Assembly: GCA_025357975.1 (NCBI GenBank)
Contig: JANYKY010000084.1
Coordinates: 1-11,969 of the forward strand
Source: Gemmatimonadaceae bacterium
GTDB taxonomy: Bacteria; Gemmatimonadota; Gemmatimonadetes; Gemmatimonadales; Gemmatimonadaceae
Reading direction: 5' to 3'
Length of the DNA stretch: 11,969 nt
Shown: positions 1-8,716 of the stretch, in pieces
Position numbering within the stretch: the stretch's first letter is position 1
How the letters are laid out: every line of letters begins with the position of its first letter
Notes under the pieces: model-generated
Told to the model about the DNA's origin: nothing
The model's input: only the letters and a program-made list of their open reading frames with translations
The model's database searches: none
Position numbers and translations under genes: made by a program

Positions 1-935
1 ATCACTGAGACCATCTCCGACACAAACACGCCGCCGACAATCAGAAGAACGAATTCCGACTTGAGAAGAATCGCGACTACGCCAAGCGCGCCACCGAGTG
101 CGAGTGAACCCGTATCGCCCATGAAGACCTGAGCGGGATGCGTGTTGTACCAGAGAAATCCGATACAAGCTCCCATGATCGCCGCACAAAAAACCGTGAG
201 CTCGCCGGAGCCTCTGAGATAGAACACCTGCAGATACGCAGATGCATCGATGCGGCCGATGACGTACGCGAATAGTGCGAGCGTCAGAACAGCGATGGCG
301 GTGAGACCCGCCGCAAGACCATCGAGTCCGTCAGTGATGTTGACAGCGTTGCTCGTACCGGAAAGCACAAACGTCACGAACAGGACGTAGAGCCACGCGA
401 AACTCGGCACAATCAATATGTATTTATAGAATGGCAACGTTGTCGATGCGCCGGGGAGCGTCGACAGCGGGAAGTGCCACAGGTACCACCCAAGCGCGAT
501 ACCGATCGACAACTGTCCGATCAATTTGTAACTCTCGATCAGGCCGGTATTCTTCGCACCCGCCTGCCGCTGCTTGAGCTTGAGGAAGTCGTCGAAGAAG
601 CCGATGAATCCCATCCATAGCATCACGAACATTGCGATGAGCACGTACCTGTTGTTCAACTTTGCCCAGAGCAGCGTTGGGATGAGTGTCGCTGACAGGA
701 TAATAAGTCCGCCCATGGTCGGCGTATGTCTCTTGCCCTGATGGCTTGCCGGCGTGCCTTCGCGCACGATCTGATGAAGTCGCATCCGTCGCAGACGCCC
801 GATGATCAGCGGCCCGATGATGAACGACATGACGAGAGCGGTAACTGCCGCACCGGCTGCGCGAAACGATATGTAGTTGAAAATCCGGAGAAAACCGAAA
901 TCCTTAACCAGCGGGACGAGCAGGTAGTTCAACAC
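1..935 (-). CDS. mraY: MraY, phospho-MurNAc-pentapeptide transferase (partial, C-terminus off the left edge)
   Basis: This integral membrane enzyme transfers phospho-MurNAc-pentapeptide from UDP to undecaprenyl phosphate, making lipid I on the cytoplasmic face. I translated 311 complete codons. The N-terminus (MLNYLLVPL, then YISFRAA near 21-27) matches the family. Visible motifs are TPTMGG at 71-76, the paired catalytic aspartates D115-D116 in FFDDFLK, NITDGLDGL at 199-207 and FMGDTGSLALGG at 271-282, whose D274 corresponds to the third catalytic aspartate of E. coli MraY. The reading frame stays open to base 1. About 50 residues, including the usual MAPIHHHYE histidine motif, lie outside. 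The chosen start is GTG at 935-933, which overlaps the murF stop by 7 bp; a TTG is the next codon. No clear Shine-Dalgarno is seen, so coupling to murF is likely. Identity is very secure; the exact start codon is less so. Confidence 0.97.
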   Translation of the reverse strand, partial: MLNYLLVPLVKDFGFLRIFNYISFRAAGAAVTALVMSFIIGPLIIGRLRRMRLHQIVREGTPASHQGKRHTPTMGGLIILSATLIPTLLWAKLNNRYVLIAMFVMLWMGFIGFFDDFLKLKQRQAGAKNTGLIESYKLIGQLSIGIALGWYLWHFPLSTLPGASTTLPFYKYILIVPSFAWLYVLFVTFVLSGTSNAVNITDGLDGLAAGLTAIAVLTLALFAYVIGRIDASAYLQVFYLRGSGELTVFCAAIMGACIGFLWYNTHPAQVFMGDTGSLALGGALGVVAILLKSEFVLLIVGGVFVSEMVSV

Positions 936-2293
936 AGGGGGTTGGCCCAGGTTTTAATGTGGGGGACAAGCTCTTCCAGCTTAACTCCGCGAGAAGCTTT
1001 CAATAGAATAACCGCGTTGGGCTGAATTCGTGGCGCGAGTGCGGGCCACAATTCCGCGACTGTCTCGACCGCGACGATTCTGGTGTCGTTCCCCCCAATG
1101 CGCCTGAGCGACGTTGCGAAATCGCCGACTCCGGCGATTACGTCTGCACCGGAGTCGAGGGCCAGCCGGCTGATATCGTCGTGACAATGGACCGAGGCTT
1201 CGCCGAGCTCGCGCATAGTACCGAGCACTATCACGCGCTGTCGCTCGTTCCCGATCCCCCGAATCAAGTCTATCGCGGCACGCGCGGACCCAGGATTCGA
1301 ATTGTAGGCATCGTTGATCAAAGTGACTTCGCCAATCTCTTCCCATGCCACCCGCATGCGAGGTAGAGGCATTGCTTCGATGCCGGTCGCCGAGTTCTTG
1401 TCGGAGACTCCACAAACGCGCGCGACGGCGATGGCGATCATCGCGTTCCGCAGGTTGTGAAGGCCCCTGAGAGGAAGCGTCAGCGTGGCCGAATCCAGCT
1501 GAAGCGTTCCGCGACCATCGGCCCCCATGCTCCATGATGCCGGAGTGACGTCAGCGTCGTCGAGACCCGCCGTGATGACCTCACGCGCCCTGTCCTTTGC
1601 GGCTTCGGCGATTTCAGGCTGCGCGGACGGCGTTATTGCAACGCGGACTCCATCAAACGCATCGGATTCTTCACGCAACACACCAGCGAGATCTCCAAGA
1701 CCCTCGAGATGCTCTTCACCCACAGACGTCACAACGGAAATGTCCGGATCGATGATCGCGCGCAGGATTGCGACCTCCCCCGGGATATTAGTTCCCGCCT
1801 CGACCACTGCAATTTCGGCCTCCGGTGGAATCCCCAGCAAAGTCAACGGCACACCAATTCGGTTATTCAAATTACCCGTTGTCCCGTGGACCTTGAGCTC
1901 GGATGAGAGCGCGGCGCGAATCAGATCTTTGGTCGTCGTTTTCCCATTGCTCCCGGCGACCATGACAATCGGCTTGCCCCAGACGGCACGCCAGAAGCTC
2001 GCGAGCTGACCCAAGGCGACGAGCGTATCGGGAACGCGAAATGTCGGAACGTTCAATACGTGGCCGCTAAATGACTGCGAGACAACGACTGCCGACGCGC
2101 CCTGACTTACCGCTGCGCTGACATAATCGTGCCCGTCGAACTTATCGCCGGCGAGCGCGACAAAGAGCTGTCCTTTGGAGACGGCCCTGCTGTCCGTCGT
2201 TATTCCGGTGACATCACTCGCGTCACGCGGAGCGGATGAGCCGTCGGAATCGCCAAGAGCCGCCGCTACCCGATCGAGGTTCCAGAAACTCAC
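929..2293 (-). CDS. murF: MurF, UDP-MurNAc-tripeptide:D-Ala-D-Ala ligase
   Basis: This cytoplasmic ATP-dependent ligase adds D-alanyl-D-alanine to UDP-MurNAc-tripeptide, giving the pentapeptide used by MraY encoded next to it. It has 454 residues, the usual family length. An N-terminal substrate-binding domain (ITTDSRAV at 31-38) is followed by the central ATPase domain with the P-loop GSNGKTTTK at 114-122, NLNNRIGVPL at 141-150 and EAGTNIPGE at 165-173. DAYNSNP lies at 328-334, and the C-terminal domain has LKASRG at 431-436, where many MurF proteins have KGSR. The start is GTG at 2293; it overlaps the murE stop in a GTGA arrangement (4 bp). The end overlaps the mraY start by 7 bp. Together with the Mur ligase next door, the distinct NxNN and DAYNSNP motifs separate it from MurE, MurC and MurD. 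Confidence 0.97.
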   Translation of the reverse strand: MSFWNLDRVAAALGDSDGSSAPRDASDVTGITTDSRAVSKGQLFVALAGDKFDGHDYVSAAVSQGASAVVVSQSFSGHVLNVPTFRVPDTLVALGQLASFWRAVWGKPIVMVAGSNGKTTTKDLIRAALSSELKVHGTTGNLNNRIGVPLTLLGIPPEAEIAVVEAGTNIPGEVAILRAIIDPDISVVTSVGEEHLEGLGDLAGVLREESDAFDGVRVAITPSAQPEIAEAAKDRAREVITAGLDDADVTPASWSMGADGRGTLQLDSATLTLPLRGLHNLRNAMIAIAVARVCGVSDKNSATGIEAMPLPRMRVAWEEIGEVTLINDAYNSNPGSARAAIDLIRGIGNERQRVIVLGTMRELGEASVHCHDDISRLALDSGADVIAGVGDFATSLRRIGGNDTRIVAVETVAELWPALAPRIQPNAVILLKASRGVKLEELVPHIKTWANPLC

Positions 2294-3756
2294 GCCGCTC
2301 TTCCCGACACCAGCTCGCTGACAATGAGCTTCTCATCGAACGGGAGTTTGGTGTCGCCTACTGTCTGATAGGTCTCGTGTCCCTTGCCGGCAAGTAAAAC
2401 AACATCGCCGTCGCGCGCTTCGTGCAACGCGTGCGCAATCGCGGCTCTCCGCCCTTCGACCCGAACAAATCGGCCCGGTGTCATGCCGGCCGCGACATCG
2501 TCGAGAATCTGCGAGGGATCCTCGGTGCGCGGATTGTCGTCCGTAAGGATGACGACATCGGCGCCTGTTTCTGCGGCATGGCCCATCTCTGGCCGCTTGC
2601 CTCGATCCCTGTCGCCGCCGCACCCGAAAACGAGGATGAGACGACCTCCGGTAAAGGGCCTGATTGCAGCAAGGGAGCGGTCGATCGCATCTGGCGTGTG
2701 CGCGTAGTCGCGAAGCACCGTCGGATTATTCGAGATCACCTCGAGACGGCCCGGAACCTGTGGAAGGTTTGACAGACGCGCTGCCAGATCTCCCAGACGC
2801 ATACGGAGCGTCAATCCAACCGCGATTGCGCCGAGTGCATTGTGAACATTTACATCGCCTATCAATGGAAGCGTGACATGTTCAGTTTCACCGTCGGCCG
2901 TGACGGTCCACGCGCTGCCCCGTGGCGAAAAGCGTACATCCGTTGCGCGTACATCGGCACTCGCTGCGAGGCCGAACATGACTTTGCGCCGCGTGTCGGG
3001 AAGTGCGTGCCAGTTTGCATCGTCGATGTTGATCGCCGCTTCTCCATCGGGCTTCACGTAATCGAGAAGCCGGGCCTTCGCCTCGAAATAGGCTTCCATC
3101 GTGTGGTGGTAATCGAGATGGTCCCGCGTGAGATTCGTGAACACCGCGGCGTCGAAGCTGAGCCCGTCGATGCGCCGTTGATCGAGGCTGTGCGACGATA
3201 CTTCCATTGCGACTGTCTTCACACCCCGGTTCACGAGCTCGCGAAGCACACGCTGAAGCTCGACTGGCCCCGGTGTCGTCAGCTCTGCACCGCCCGGCAC
3301 GACCTCACCGTCAGTGCCGAATAAAACTCCGAGAGTTCCTATTGATGCGCTCCGCGAGGTCGGCTGGTCGAGCAGATGACGAAGAATTCCGGCAGTCGTG
3401 CTTTTTCCATTGGTCCCCGTAATTCCGATCATGCATAGCTCGCGCGACGGATCGCCATACGCTGCTCCGGCTGCGACCGCTGCCGCCTTTCGGCCCTCTC
3501 TCACGACGATCAGGGGCAAGGTCGTGCGCGACGGATCTTCCACCATTGCAACTGAGGCGCCCAGCCTTTCCGCGCTTTGCAAAAAGTCATGACCGTCGCG
3601 CGCACTTCCCTTCACCGCAAGGAATAGCGAATTGCGAGCGACGGCTCGGCTGTCATCCGAAATTCCCGTGACGACGTCAGGAAGCTCTCCGCGAGTATCC
3701 GCGAAAAGCCCCGCACCCTTCAAAGCGGAGATGACGCTTTCGATCTCGATGCGCAT
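2290..3756 (-). CDS. murE: MurE, UDP-MurNAc-L-Ala-D-Glu:meso-diaminopimelate ligase
   Basis: This cytoplasmic ligase adds the third amino acid to the peptidoglycan stem. It has 488 residues. Seen in order: SDDSRAV at 33-39 (uridine-binding domain), P-loop GTNGKSTT at 114-121, TTPGP at 160-164, EVSSHSLDQRR at 185-195, TNLTRDHLDYH at 207-217, K227 in YFEAKARL (the position of the carbamylated lysine in this family), GCGGDRDRGKRPEM at 378-391, DDNPR at 406-410 and AGKGHE at 456-461. The DNPR sequence is the known signature of meso-diaminopimelate-adding MurE; lysine-adding enzymes differ here. The inferred cell wall is therefore DAP-type. The ATG at 3756 shares one base with the ftsI stop (TGATG), and the end overlaps murF by 4 bp, so the genes are probably translationally coupled. 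Confidence 0.97.
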   Translation of the reverse strand: MRIEIESVISALKGAGLFADTRGELPDVVTGISDDSRAVARNSLFLAVKGSARDGHDFLQSAERLGASVAMVEDPSRTTLPLIVVREGRKAAAVAAGAAYGDPSRELCMIGITGTNGKSTTAGILRHLLDQPTSRSASIGTLGVLFGTDGEVVPGGAELTTPGPVELQRVLRELVNRGVKTVAMEVSSHSLDQRRIDGLSFDAAVFTNLTRDHLDYHHTMEAYFEAKARLLDYVKPDGEAAINIDDANWHALPDTRRKVMFGLAASADVRATDVRFSPRGSAWTVTADGETEHVTLPLIGDVNVHNALGAIAVGLTLRMRLGDLAARLSNLPQVPGRLEVISNNPTVLRDYAHTPDAIDRSLAAIRPFTGGRLILVFGCGGDRDRGKRPEMGHAAETGADVVILTDDNPRTEDPSQILDDVAAGMTPGRFVRVEGRRAAIAHALHEARDGDVVLLAGKGHETYQTVGDTKLPFDEKLIVSELVSGRAA

Positions 3757-5792
3757 CAGGGAGTGTGCTGAAGTTTTACTATGCTTCCGGGAACGAGTAG
3801 CGTGCCTGCCGCGGGAATCGTGGGCTGTTCCTGAGCGGGCACCAGCTTTACTCTGAATCCCGCTACATGCAAAGCGTGAACCGCGTCGCGCAAGGGCATC
3901 CCCGCAATATCCGGCACCATGCGCGGGGCTTCGTCCACGATCACGTGAGGCCTTGAATACGGAAGTGATACCACAGTGGTTGCTGTGGGAGGAGTCGCCG
4001 CAGCTTGTGCGGAAAGTTGCTCAGGCGACACATCATTTACAGTCGGGTCCAGCAGTGCCGGGGCAACGGCGGCCTTCTTCCCCTTCAGACCGATGGGCCC
4101 GGTGGGCAGGTTCGAGGATTCTGGAAGGGCGATTCTTTTCTCGACGACTGCAAGCTGGCCCCTGTCGAGCGCTGCATCGCGGGCAGCGAGGGCAGCGCGC
4201 AGAACGACGGCCGAGATCGGGGCGGCGATATCACCTCCGTAGTAGTCGCCTCGGGGATTGTCGATTTTCACGAGCACGACGAACTGGGGGTCATCGGCCG
4301 GAAAAAGACCGACGAACGATGCAGTGTAATTCCCGTCGAGATATCCCCGGCCCTGGGTCGCTCGCCTCGCAGTCCCGCTCTTTCCAGCGAGTTGGAAGGT
4401 TGCCAGGTCTGCCTTGACGCCTGTTCCGCTATCGACAACACTGACCATGAGCTTCCGAACGGTTTGCGAAACGGCATCGCTGAATACTCTTCGAAGCACT
4501 CGAGGGCGAGCCTCGTAAACAATTTCACCATCTTCACGCCGCACTTGTTTCACGATGTGCGCCTCCATCAACTCGCCTCCATTCGCGAGGGTCGCGTACG
4601 CTGCGACAAGCTGCAACGGGGTGACGGTGAGCTCGTAACCCATTGCGATGGATGCGGACGAAGTCGCGTTCCATTTGGAAGGCGCTCGCAGAGTACCGTC
4701 CGCTTCCGAGGGCAGCGGAACCCCAGTTGCCGTACCCAATCCGAGATCGCGAAGGGTCTCATATTTCTCGCGCGCCGTGAGGCGCTCGGCAAACTGAACT
4801 ATTCCGATGTTGCTGGAAAAACGAATTACGTCCGCGAGCGATAGCTGCTGTGCCTTATGCGAATCCGTAATGGTTCTTCCGTTCGCCTTCCACTCGCCAC
4901 CGTAGGTGTCCACCATCTCTTCAGTTGTTGCGCGGCCACGCTGGAGAAGTGCCGCGGCCATGAACGGCTTGATGGTGGATCCCGGTTCAAATGGCTCGGT
5001 GACACCCGTGCTCGAAAACGAGGGCTTGACGCGATAGCTCGCCATGGCGAGTACATCGCCTGTCTTCGGATTGAGCACGACAATGTCGCCGCCCGCTGCG
5101 TGAAGGTTGTCCGTCGCCGCAGAGAGAGCTGACTCGCAGATGTCCTGCAGGTCCCGATTGATCGTGAGTGTGACGTTGCCGCCGGCACGAGGAACCTGCG
5201 CCAGCTTCTCCGGAGAATCGAGCCGCCGCCCTTTTACATCACGAGCGAACGAACCCTGAACGGTGTCACCGCTCAACACTCCGTCCATTGCGAGCTCGAT
5301 CCCATCGACAGGCTTACCCTCGCTGTCGACGCTTCCGAGCAACCGGCGAATCCCCGCTGAGCTAACATATTCACGACTCATAACCGACTGAGCGTGAACA
5401 CCACTTTCTGCCATGAGCGCCGCAACCTCGGATTGAACGTGCAGTCCCGGCAGTGTCAGCCACTTGCGTCGCTGATCGTTTGCTGCCGCGATCCATTCAC
5501 GGGGAAAACCTGCGCTCCGCATTGCCGCCGAGAATGCTGCGCGATCCTTGATTTCACCGGGTGCGACGTTCAGGCGAAACAACTCGCGGCTCTCGACAAG
5601 AACGTTACCAGACGCATCGAGAATATTTCCGCGTGCAGCCTTCAACTGCCCAGTGGCAAATTGCTGTCGGCGCGCGCGCTCAGCCCACTCCTTGCCGTGA
5701 AGAATCTGGACGCGCGCAGACTGTCCAATCAGCGCAGCCGCGAACGCCACGAGCACGCCGTGAATGATGGATGCGCGACTAATGCGTGGCAT
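3756..5792 (-). CDS. ftsI: FtsI-type class B penicillin-binding protein with C-terminal PASTA domain
   Basis: This is the septal peptidoglycan transpeptidase, anchored in the inner membrane with its catalytic domain outside the cytoplasm. It has 678 residues, longer than E. coli FtsI (588). A single membrane segment lies at about 9-24. The dimerisation-domain motif RGNILD is at 54-59. Transpeptidase motifs are all present: SxxK as S272-T-I-K275 in EPGSTIKPF, SxN as S326-S-N328, and KSGT at 471-474. After the catalytic domain comes an Ala/Pro/Thr-rich linker at about 575-615 and one PASTA-like domain at about 624-676 (VPDIAGMPLRDAV, then VPGSIVKL). Single PASTA tails are known in some FtsI/SpoVD-type proteins and may bind peptidoglycan or regulate the enzyme. 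The ATG at 5792 lies inside ftsL (14-bp overlap). The position between ftsL and murE supports ftsI rather than an elongation PBP2. Confidence 0.96.
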   Translation of the reverse strand: MPRISRASIIHGVLVAFAAALIGQSARVQILHGKEWAERARRQQFATGQLKAARGNILDASGNVLVESRELFRLNVAPGEIKDRAAFSAAMRSAGFPREWIAAANDQRRKWLTLPGLHVQSEVAALMAESGVHAQSVMSREYVSSAGIRRLLGSVDSEGKPVDGIELAMDGVLSGDTVQGSFARDVKGRRLDSPEKLAQVPRAGGNVTLTINRDLQDICESALSAATDNLHAAGGDIVVLNPKTGDVLAMASYRVKPSFSSTGVTEPFEPGSTIKPFMAAALLQRGRATTEEMVDTYGGEWKANGRTITDSHKAQQLSLADVIRFSSNIGIVQFAERLTAREKYETLRDLGLGTATGVPLPSEADGTLRAPSKWNATSSASIAMGYELTVTPLQLVAAYATLANGGELMEAHIVKQVRREDGEIVYEARPRVLRRVFSDAVSQTVRKLMVSVVDSGTGVKADLATFQLAGKSGTARRATQGRGYLDGNYTASFVGLFPADDPQFVVLVKIDNPRGDYYGGDIAAPISAVVLRAALAARDAALDRGQLAVVEKRIALPESSNLPTGPIGLKGKKAAVAPALLDPTVNDVSPEQLSAQAAATPPTATTVVSLPYSRPHVIVDEAPRMVPDIAGMPLRDAVHALHVAGFRVKLVPAQEQPTIPAAGTLLVPGSIVKLQHTP

Positions 5793-6084
5793 TGGCGTGA
5801 CGCCTGTTCAGCAGAACAATCTGTGTTTCGGACGGTGTATGCATTCCCAGCCGCTGCTCCGCGATTGGCCGAATCCGCGACAGCGATGAGGCTTCGCGAA
5901 TTATTTCGGTGAGTCGCGCCCTCTCGCTGATCAACTCAGATTGCCGCTTGCGCAGTGATGTAATCGTGCCGCCTTCACGGTGACCGAAGCTCCGACGTGC
6001 AACAACGGCGGACGAGATGAGAACAAATCCCATCAGGCCCCCAGCGATCATCCAGCGGCCGCGCTTTACGCCCTTTTTCGCCAT
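5779..6084 (-). CDS. ftsL: FtsL-like small bitopic division protein
   Basis: This 101-residue protein has a basic cytoplasmic tail (about 1-10), one membrane segment (about 11-29) and an extracytoplasmic helix (about 38-66) rich in charged residues with regular hydrophobic spacing, consistent with a coiled coil. It ends with RLGMHTPSETQIVLL at 78-92, a tail of the type found in FtsL and FtsB proteins (LGM, then P and Q-V/I). FtsL forms a complex with FtsB and FtsQ that activates the FtsWI septal synthase. Sequence conservation in this family is poor, so the call rests on size, topology, the tail and the slot between rsmH and ftsI. The ATG at 6084 overlaps the end of rsmH by 19 bp and no ribosome binding site is seen. 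FtsB (DivIC) is the alternative, but its genes usually lie elsewhere. Confidence 0.9.
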   Translation of the reverse strand: MAKKGVKRGRWMIAGGLMGFVLISSAVVARRSFGHREGGTITSLRKRQSELISERARLTEIIREASSLSRIRPIAEQRLGMHTPSETQIVLLNRRHANATH

Positions 6085-7007
6085 GCGCGAAGGTGCGCGC
6101 TGCGGGCGCGAGAATTTCTTTGAGTTTCGGCGTCACTCGCCGACATGGCCTTGCGGTTGATGAGCTCGCCGAGCGAGGCAGCCCTGCAGGTACACATTAG
6201 CTGACGCGGCGGGCAGATGCAGTCGCGGGACCATTCGCGCATTGCGTGTTTCGCAATTCTATCCTCGCCGGAATGATATGAGATGACGGCGAGTACTCCT
6301 CTCGGAGCGAGGCGCTCCCTCAACGCGGGAAGCGTATCAGAAAGTCCCGTGAGCTCGTTGTTGACGGCGATTCGTAGTGATTGGAAAAGTCGAGCGAATT
6401 CGCCGCTTCCCGATCGCGGACCAAGTACCGCTCGAATCGCGCCGACGAAGTCGTCGCTCGTACGGAAGAGGCGGTTGTCGCGACGACGAATCACCTCTCG
6501 CGCCAATCTCCGCGCCTTTGGCTCGTCACCATATTCCCTGAAGATTCGGCCGAGCTCTGTCTCATCGGCGCTGTTGAGCAAGTCTGCTGCAGTCATGACG
6601 GATTCGCCCATCCTCATGTCCAGCGGCGCGCCCTCGCGAAATGAAAAGCCTCGCGTTTCGTCGTTGAGCTGCCGTGACGAAACACCGAGATCTGCGAGGA
6701 TGCCGTCGAATCTCTCTGCCTGATCTGTGAGCAACCTGTTCACCTCTGAGAAGTTGCCCAATATAACGCGAAAGCGGCCTGTCGCCTCATAGGGCGCAAG
6801 CCGCTTTTTCGCAGTCTCGATGGCTTCTGGATCGCGGTCGATTGCAGTAACCGAGGCACCCATAGCAAGAAGGGCGGCTGAGTGTCCGCCGCCCCCCAAA
6901 GTGCAATCCAGAACAGCTCGCGCATCCTGAAACAACTCAACAACCTCGTCTACGAGCACCGGCGCGTGATAATCACTATCCCACGCGCCGGGTACCCCAC
7001 GAATCAT
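6066..7007 (-). CDS. rsmH: RsmH (MraW), 16S rRNA (cytosine-1402-N4)-methyltransferase
   Basis: This SAM-dependent enzyme methylates N4 of C1402 in the decoding centre of 16S rRNA. The protein is 313 residues with the usual N-terminus YHAPVLVDEV at 13-22. SAM-site motif DCTLGGGGHS is at 34-43, DRDP at 57-60, ILADLGVSS at 103-111, PLDMRM at 128-133, SLRIAVNNEL at 210-219, and the cysteine-rich CICPPRQLMCTC at 263-274 is followed by the family end RNSRARSAHLR at 297-307. The frame is open to 7163, but the extra 52 residues lie inside the upstream TPR gene and are not family-like. I therefore chose ATG at 7007, whose ATGA overlaps the TPR stop. No Shine-Dalgarno precedes it, which suggests re-initiation. 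ISYHSGEDR at 242-250 has G where most members have L. Confidence 0.97.
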   Translation of the reverse strand: MIRGVPGAWDSDYHAPVLVDEVVELFQDARAVLDCTLGGGGHSAALLAMGASVTAIDRDPEAIETAKKRLAPYEATGRFRVILGNFSEVNRLLTDQAERFDGILADLGVSSRQLNDETRGFSFREGAPLDMRMGESVMTAADLLNSADETELGRIFREYGDEPKARRLAREVIRRRDNRLFRTSDDFVGAIRAVLGPRSGSGEFARLFQSLRIAVNNELTGLSDTLPALRERLAPRGVLAVISYHSGEDRIAKHAMREWSRDCICPPRQLMCTCRAASLGELINRKAMSASDAETQRNSRARSAHLRAWRKRA

Positions 7008-8716
7008 TTGCAGAAGCGCTTGACCTGATCGTCGACGGCTGGGGTGAACTGAGGAATCGCTGTCAGCAGCTGTTTCGCGGCGTCGGGATACGAAGTCAGT
7101 CCTGCCGGCACGTTTTCCTGTGCGGCATTGAACGAGTCCTTGGCGAGACGTGCGAGCGGGCAACTCTTGCTCTTCTGCGCATCGTTCACCGCGCTCTGGC
7201 CGATCAGGAACGAGGATGCTCCGGCAAGGAACTTAGCATCGGCCGATGGATCGATCTTGTCAGCGAGAAGCAGCAACTGCACGGCTTTCTGAAGATCAGG
7301 TCGCGCCTTCGATGCGTTGCCCGCCTTGTACGCATCGCTTCCCATTTTTAGCGCCACCTGGCCACACGATTTCTTGTCGTACGGCGCGGGCGTCGCGGCG
7401 CAGGCGTTGATCACCGCCAGTGCGCTATCGGTCTGGTTGAGGTTACTGAAAATCAAAGCCTTCTGTGCGTATCCGCCTTCGACTCTCGGATTGACTGCGA
7501 GCGCACGGTTAATCAATGAGATAGCCTGTGCGTTCTGGCCACCTTTGCTGAGGGCGTTTGCCTGGACGACCAGAAGCGTAACGTTGTTCGGGAATTTTGC
7601 CGTTCCCTGCGTCGCAAGCTCAGCGGCCCGGGCCGGGCTGATGTTGGATGCTGCAGCCGAGCTGCGAATGAAATACGTGGTGTCGGCGAGCGACGTGTCA
7701 GCCTTGATCATCTCGGCGCCGGTCGTCAGCGCCTCGTTCCAATTCTGGCCGGCGAGATACACGCGCCATGCGAGGCCAAGCGTCTTCGGATCGCCAGGAT
7801 TGGACCGTACAGCCTCTTCGACAATCGGCCTGGCGAGATTCACCTTGTGGGCAGTCACGAGGCTCGCAATTACCTGGTCTCGCAGGCGCTCATTGGTTGG
7901 ATCTGCGGCCATGAGACCGATCAGCGCATCAGATTGCTTGTCCAAGTTCTTATGTGTTCCGTAGTACTCCGAGGCGTAGCGAAGCGCCCAGATATTTCTT
8001 GGATCGATTGCCCGGATTCTCTCCGCGACCGCGATCGCTGAATCGGCTTTGTTCTCGCTCTCGAATGCGCTGCCAAGACAGACGGAGGCGATTGTGCCGG
8101 TTGGGTACTTCGCCAGTGCAGCGCGCGCCATCGTTTCGGCTTCGGGGAACTTGCCGTCACGGAAAAGCATGTAGCAGTTCTTCTCGTTCGCGAGCTGGTC
8201 GCGCGCGGCCTGGTACGACTTGGAGATCATCTGGGCAGCTTGATCGAGCCGCGGTGCTTCAGCCACGGGCAGCGGCTGTTGCAGGGTTTGATCGCGGGCC
8301 AGCACTAGCCGGGACTCGATTCTTACGCCTGTCGGAGTCTTCGTCACGTTGCCGTCGACAAATTCGTCGGCACGGAGAAGAATGGCGAGCGCTCGCGCGT
8401 CGCCGAGCTGAAGTGCCTCTGTAGTCGAATAACCTGAGGCTTTCAGCGTATTCTCGATATCCTGCTTCGAGATAACAACGAGCGCCTGGTTGTTTATGTC
8501 GTGCGAAATGCGGGAACGGAGCGCATCGGCCGCCTGCTGGCCCAGCGCCGCGTCACTGCTCGAGAGCGTCGGCACCATGACGCGCGGCGGAGGGTTTGCG
8601 CCGGCTCGTTGCGCCGAAGCGCCGGCGAAGGGCGTTGCGATGAGAGCTGCCGTCGCAGTAACCGCGAGCAACTCACGAATGCCTTGATGACGCAATGTCA
8701 GACTCCTTGCAATCAA
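7004..8716 (-). CDS. Exported TPR-repeat protein at the head of the dcw cluster
   Basis: I do not recognise a named gene. The product (570 residues from the first start) begins with a signal peptide: basic residues, a hydrophobic stretch at about 16-31 and an ASAQ cleavage region near 33-36. There is no lipobox cysteine. Residues about 45-140 (RVMVPTLSSSD, then a helix, ALVVISKQDIENTLK and later VDGNVTKTPTGVRIESRL) resemble in pattern the TolB-N/CsgG-like domain found before TPRs in some envelope proteins; this is an impression only. Residues about 175-555 are helical repeats of TPR type. Six cysteines (181, 213, 439, 451, 519, 569) make an even number, as expected if disulfides form outside the cytoplasm. 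Its TGA overlaps the rsmH ATG, so the two are probably co-translated. A role in envelope assembly is a guess from location. Confidence 0.88.
   Translation of the reverse strand: MIARSLTLRHQGIRELLAVTATAALIATPFAGASAQRAGANPPPRVMVPTLSSSDAALGQQAADALRSRISHDINNQALVVISKQDIENTLKASGYSTTEALQLGDARALAILLRADEFVDGNVTKTPTGVRIESRLVLARDQTLQQPLPVAEAPRLDQAAQMISKSYQAARDQLANEKNCYMLFRDGKFPEAETMARAALAKYPTGTIASVCLGSAFESENKADSAIAVAERIRAIDPRNIWALRYASEYYGTHKNLDKQSDALIGLMAADPTNERLRDQVIASLVTAHKVNLARPIVEEAVRSNPGDPKTLGLAWRVYLAGQNWNEALTTGAEMIKADTSLADTTYFIRSSAAASNISPARAAELATQGTAKFPNNVTLLVVQANALSKGGQNAQAISLINRALAVNPRVEGGYAQKALIFSNLNQTDSALAVINACAATPAPYDKKSCGQVALKMGSDAYKAGNASKARPDLQKAVQLLLLADKIDPSADAKFLAGASSFLIGQSAVNDAQKSKSCPLARLAKDSFNAAQENVPAGLTSYPDAAKQLLTAIPQFTPAVDDQVKRFCK

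Noticed and set aside
1527-2009. 160-residue plus-strand frame inside murF
   Set aside because: It is antisense to well-conserved MurF and rich in Ser, Arg and Thr, the usual product of a high-GC shadow frame.
4005-4844. 279-residue plus-strand frame inside ftsI
   Set aside because: It is antisense to the FtsI transpeptidase domain and has no recognisable domain, signal or ribosome binding site.
7008-7163. N-terminal extension of the rsmH frame
   Set aside because: It lies inside the exported TPR gene, is arginine/serine-rich and unlike RsmH; the ATG at 7007 gives the normal family N-terminus.
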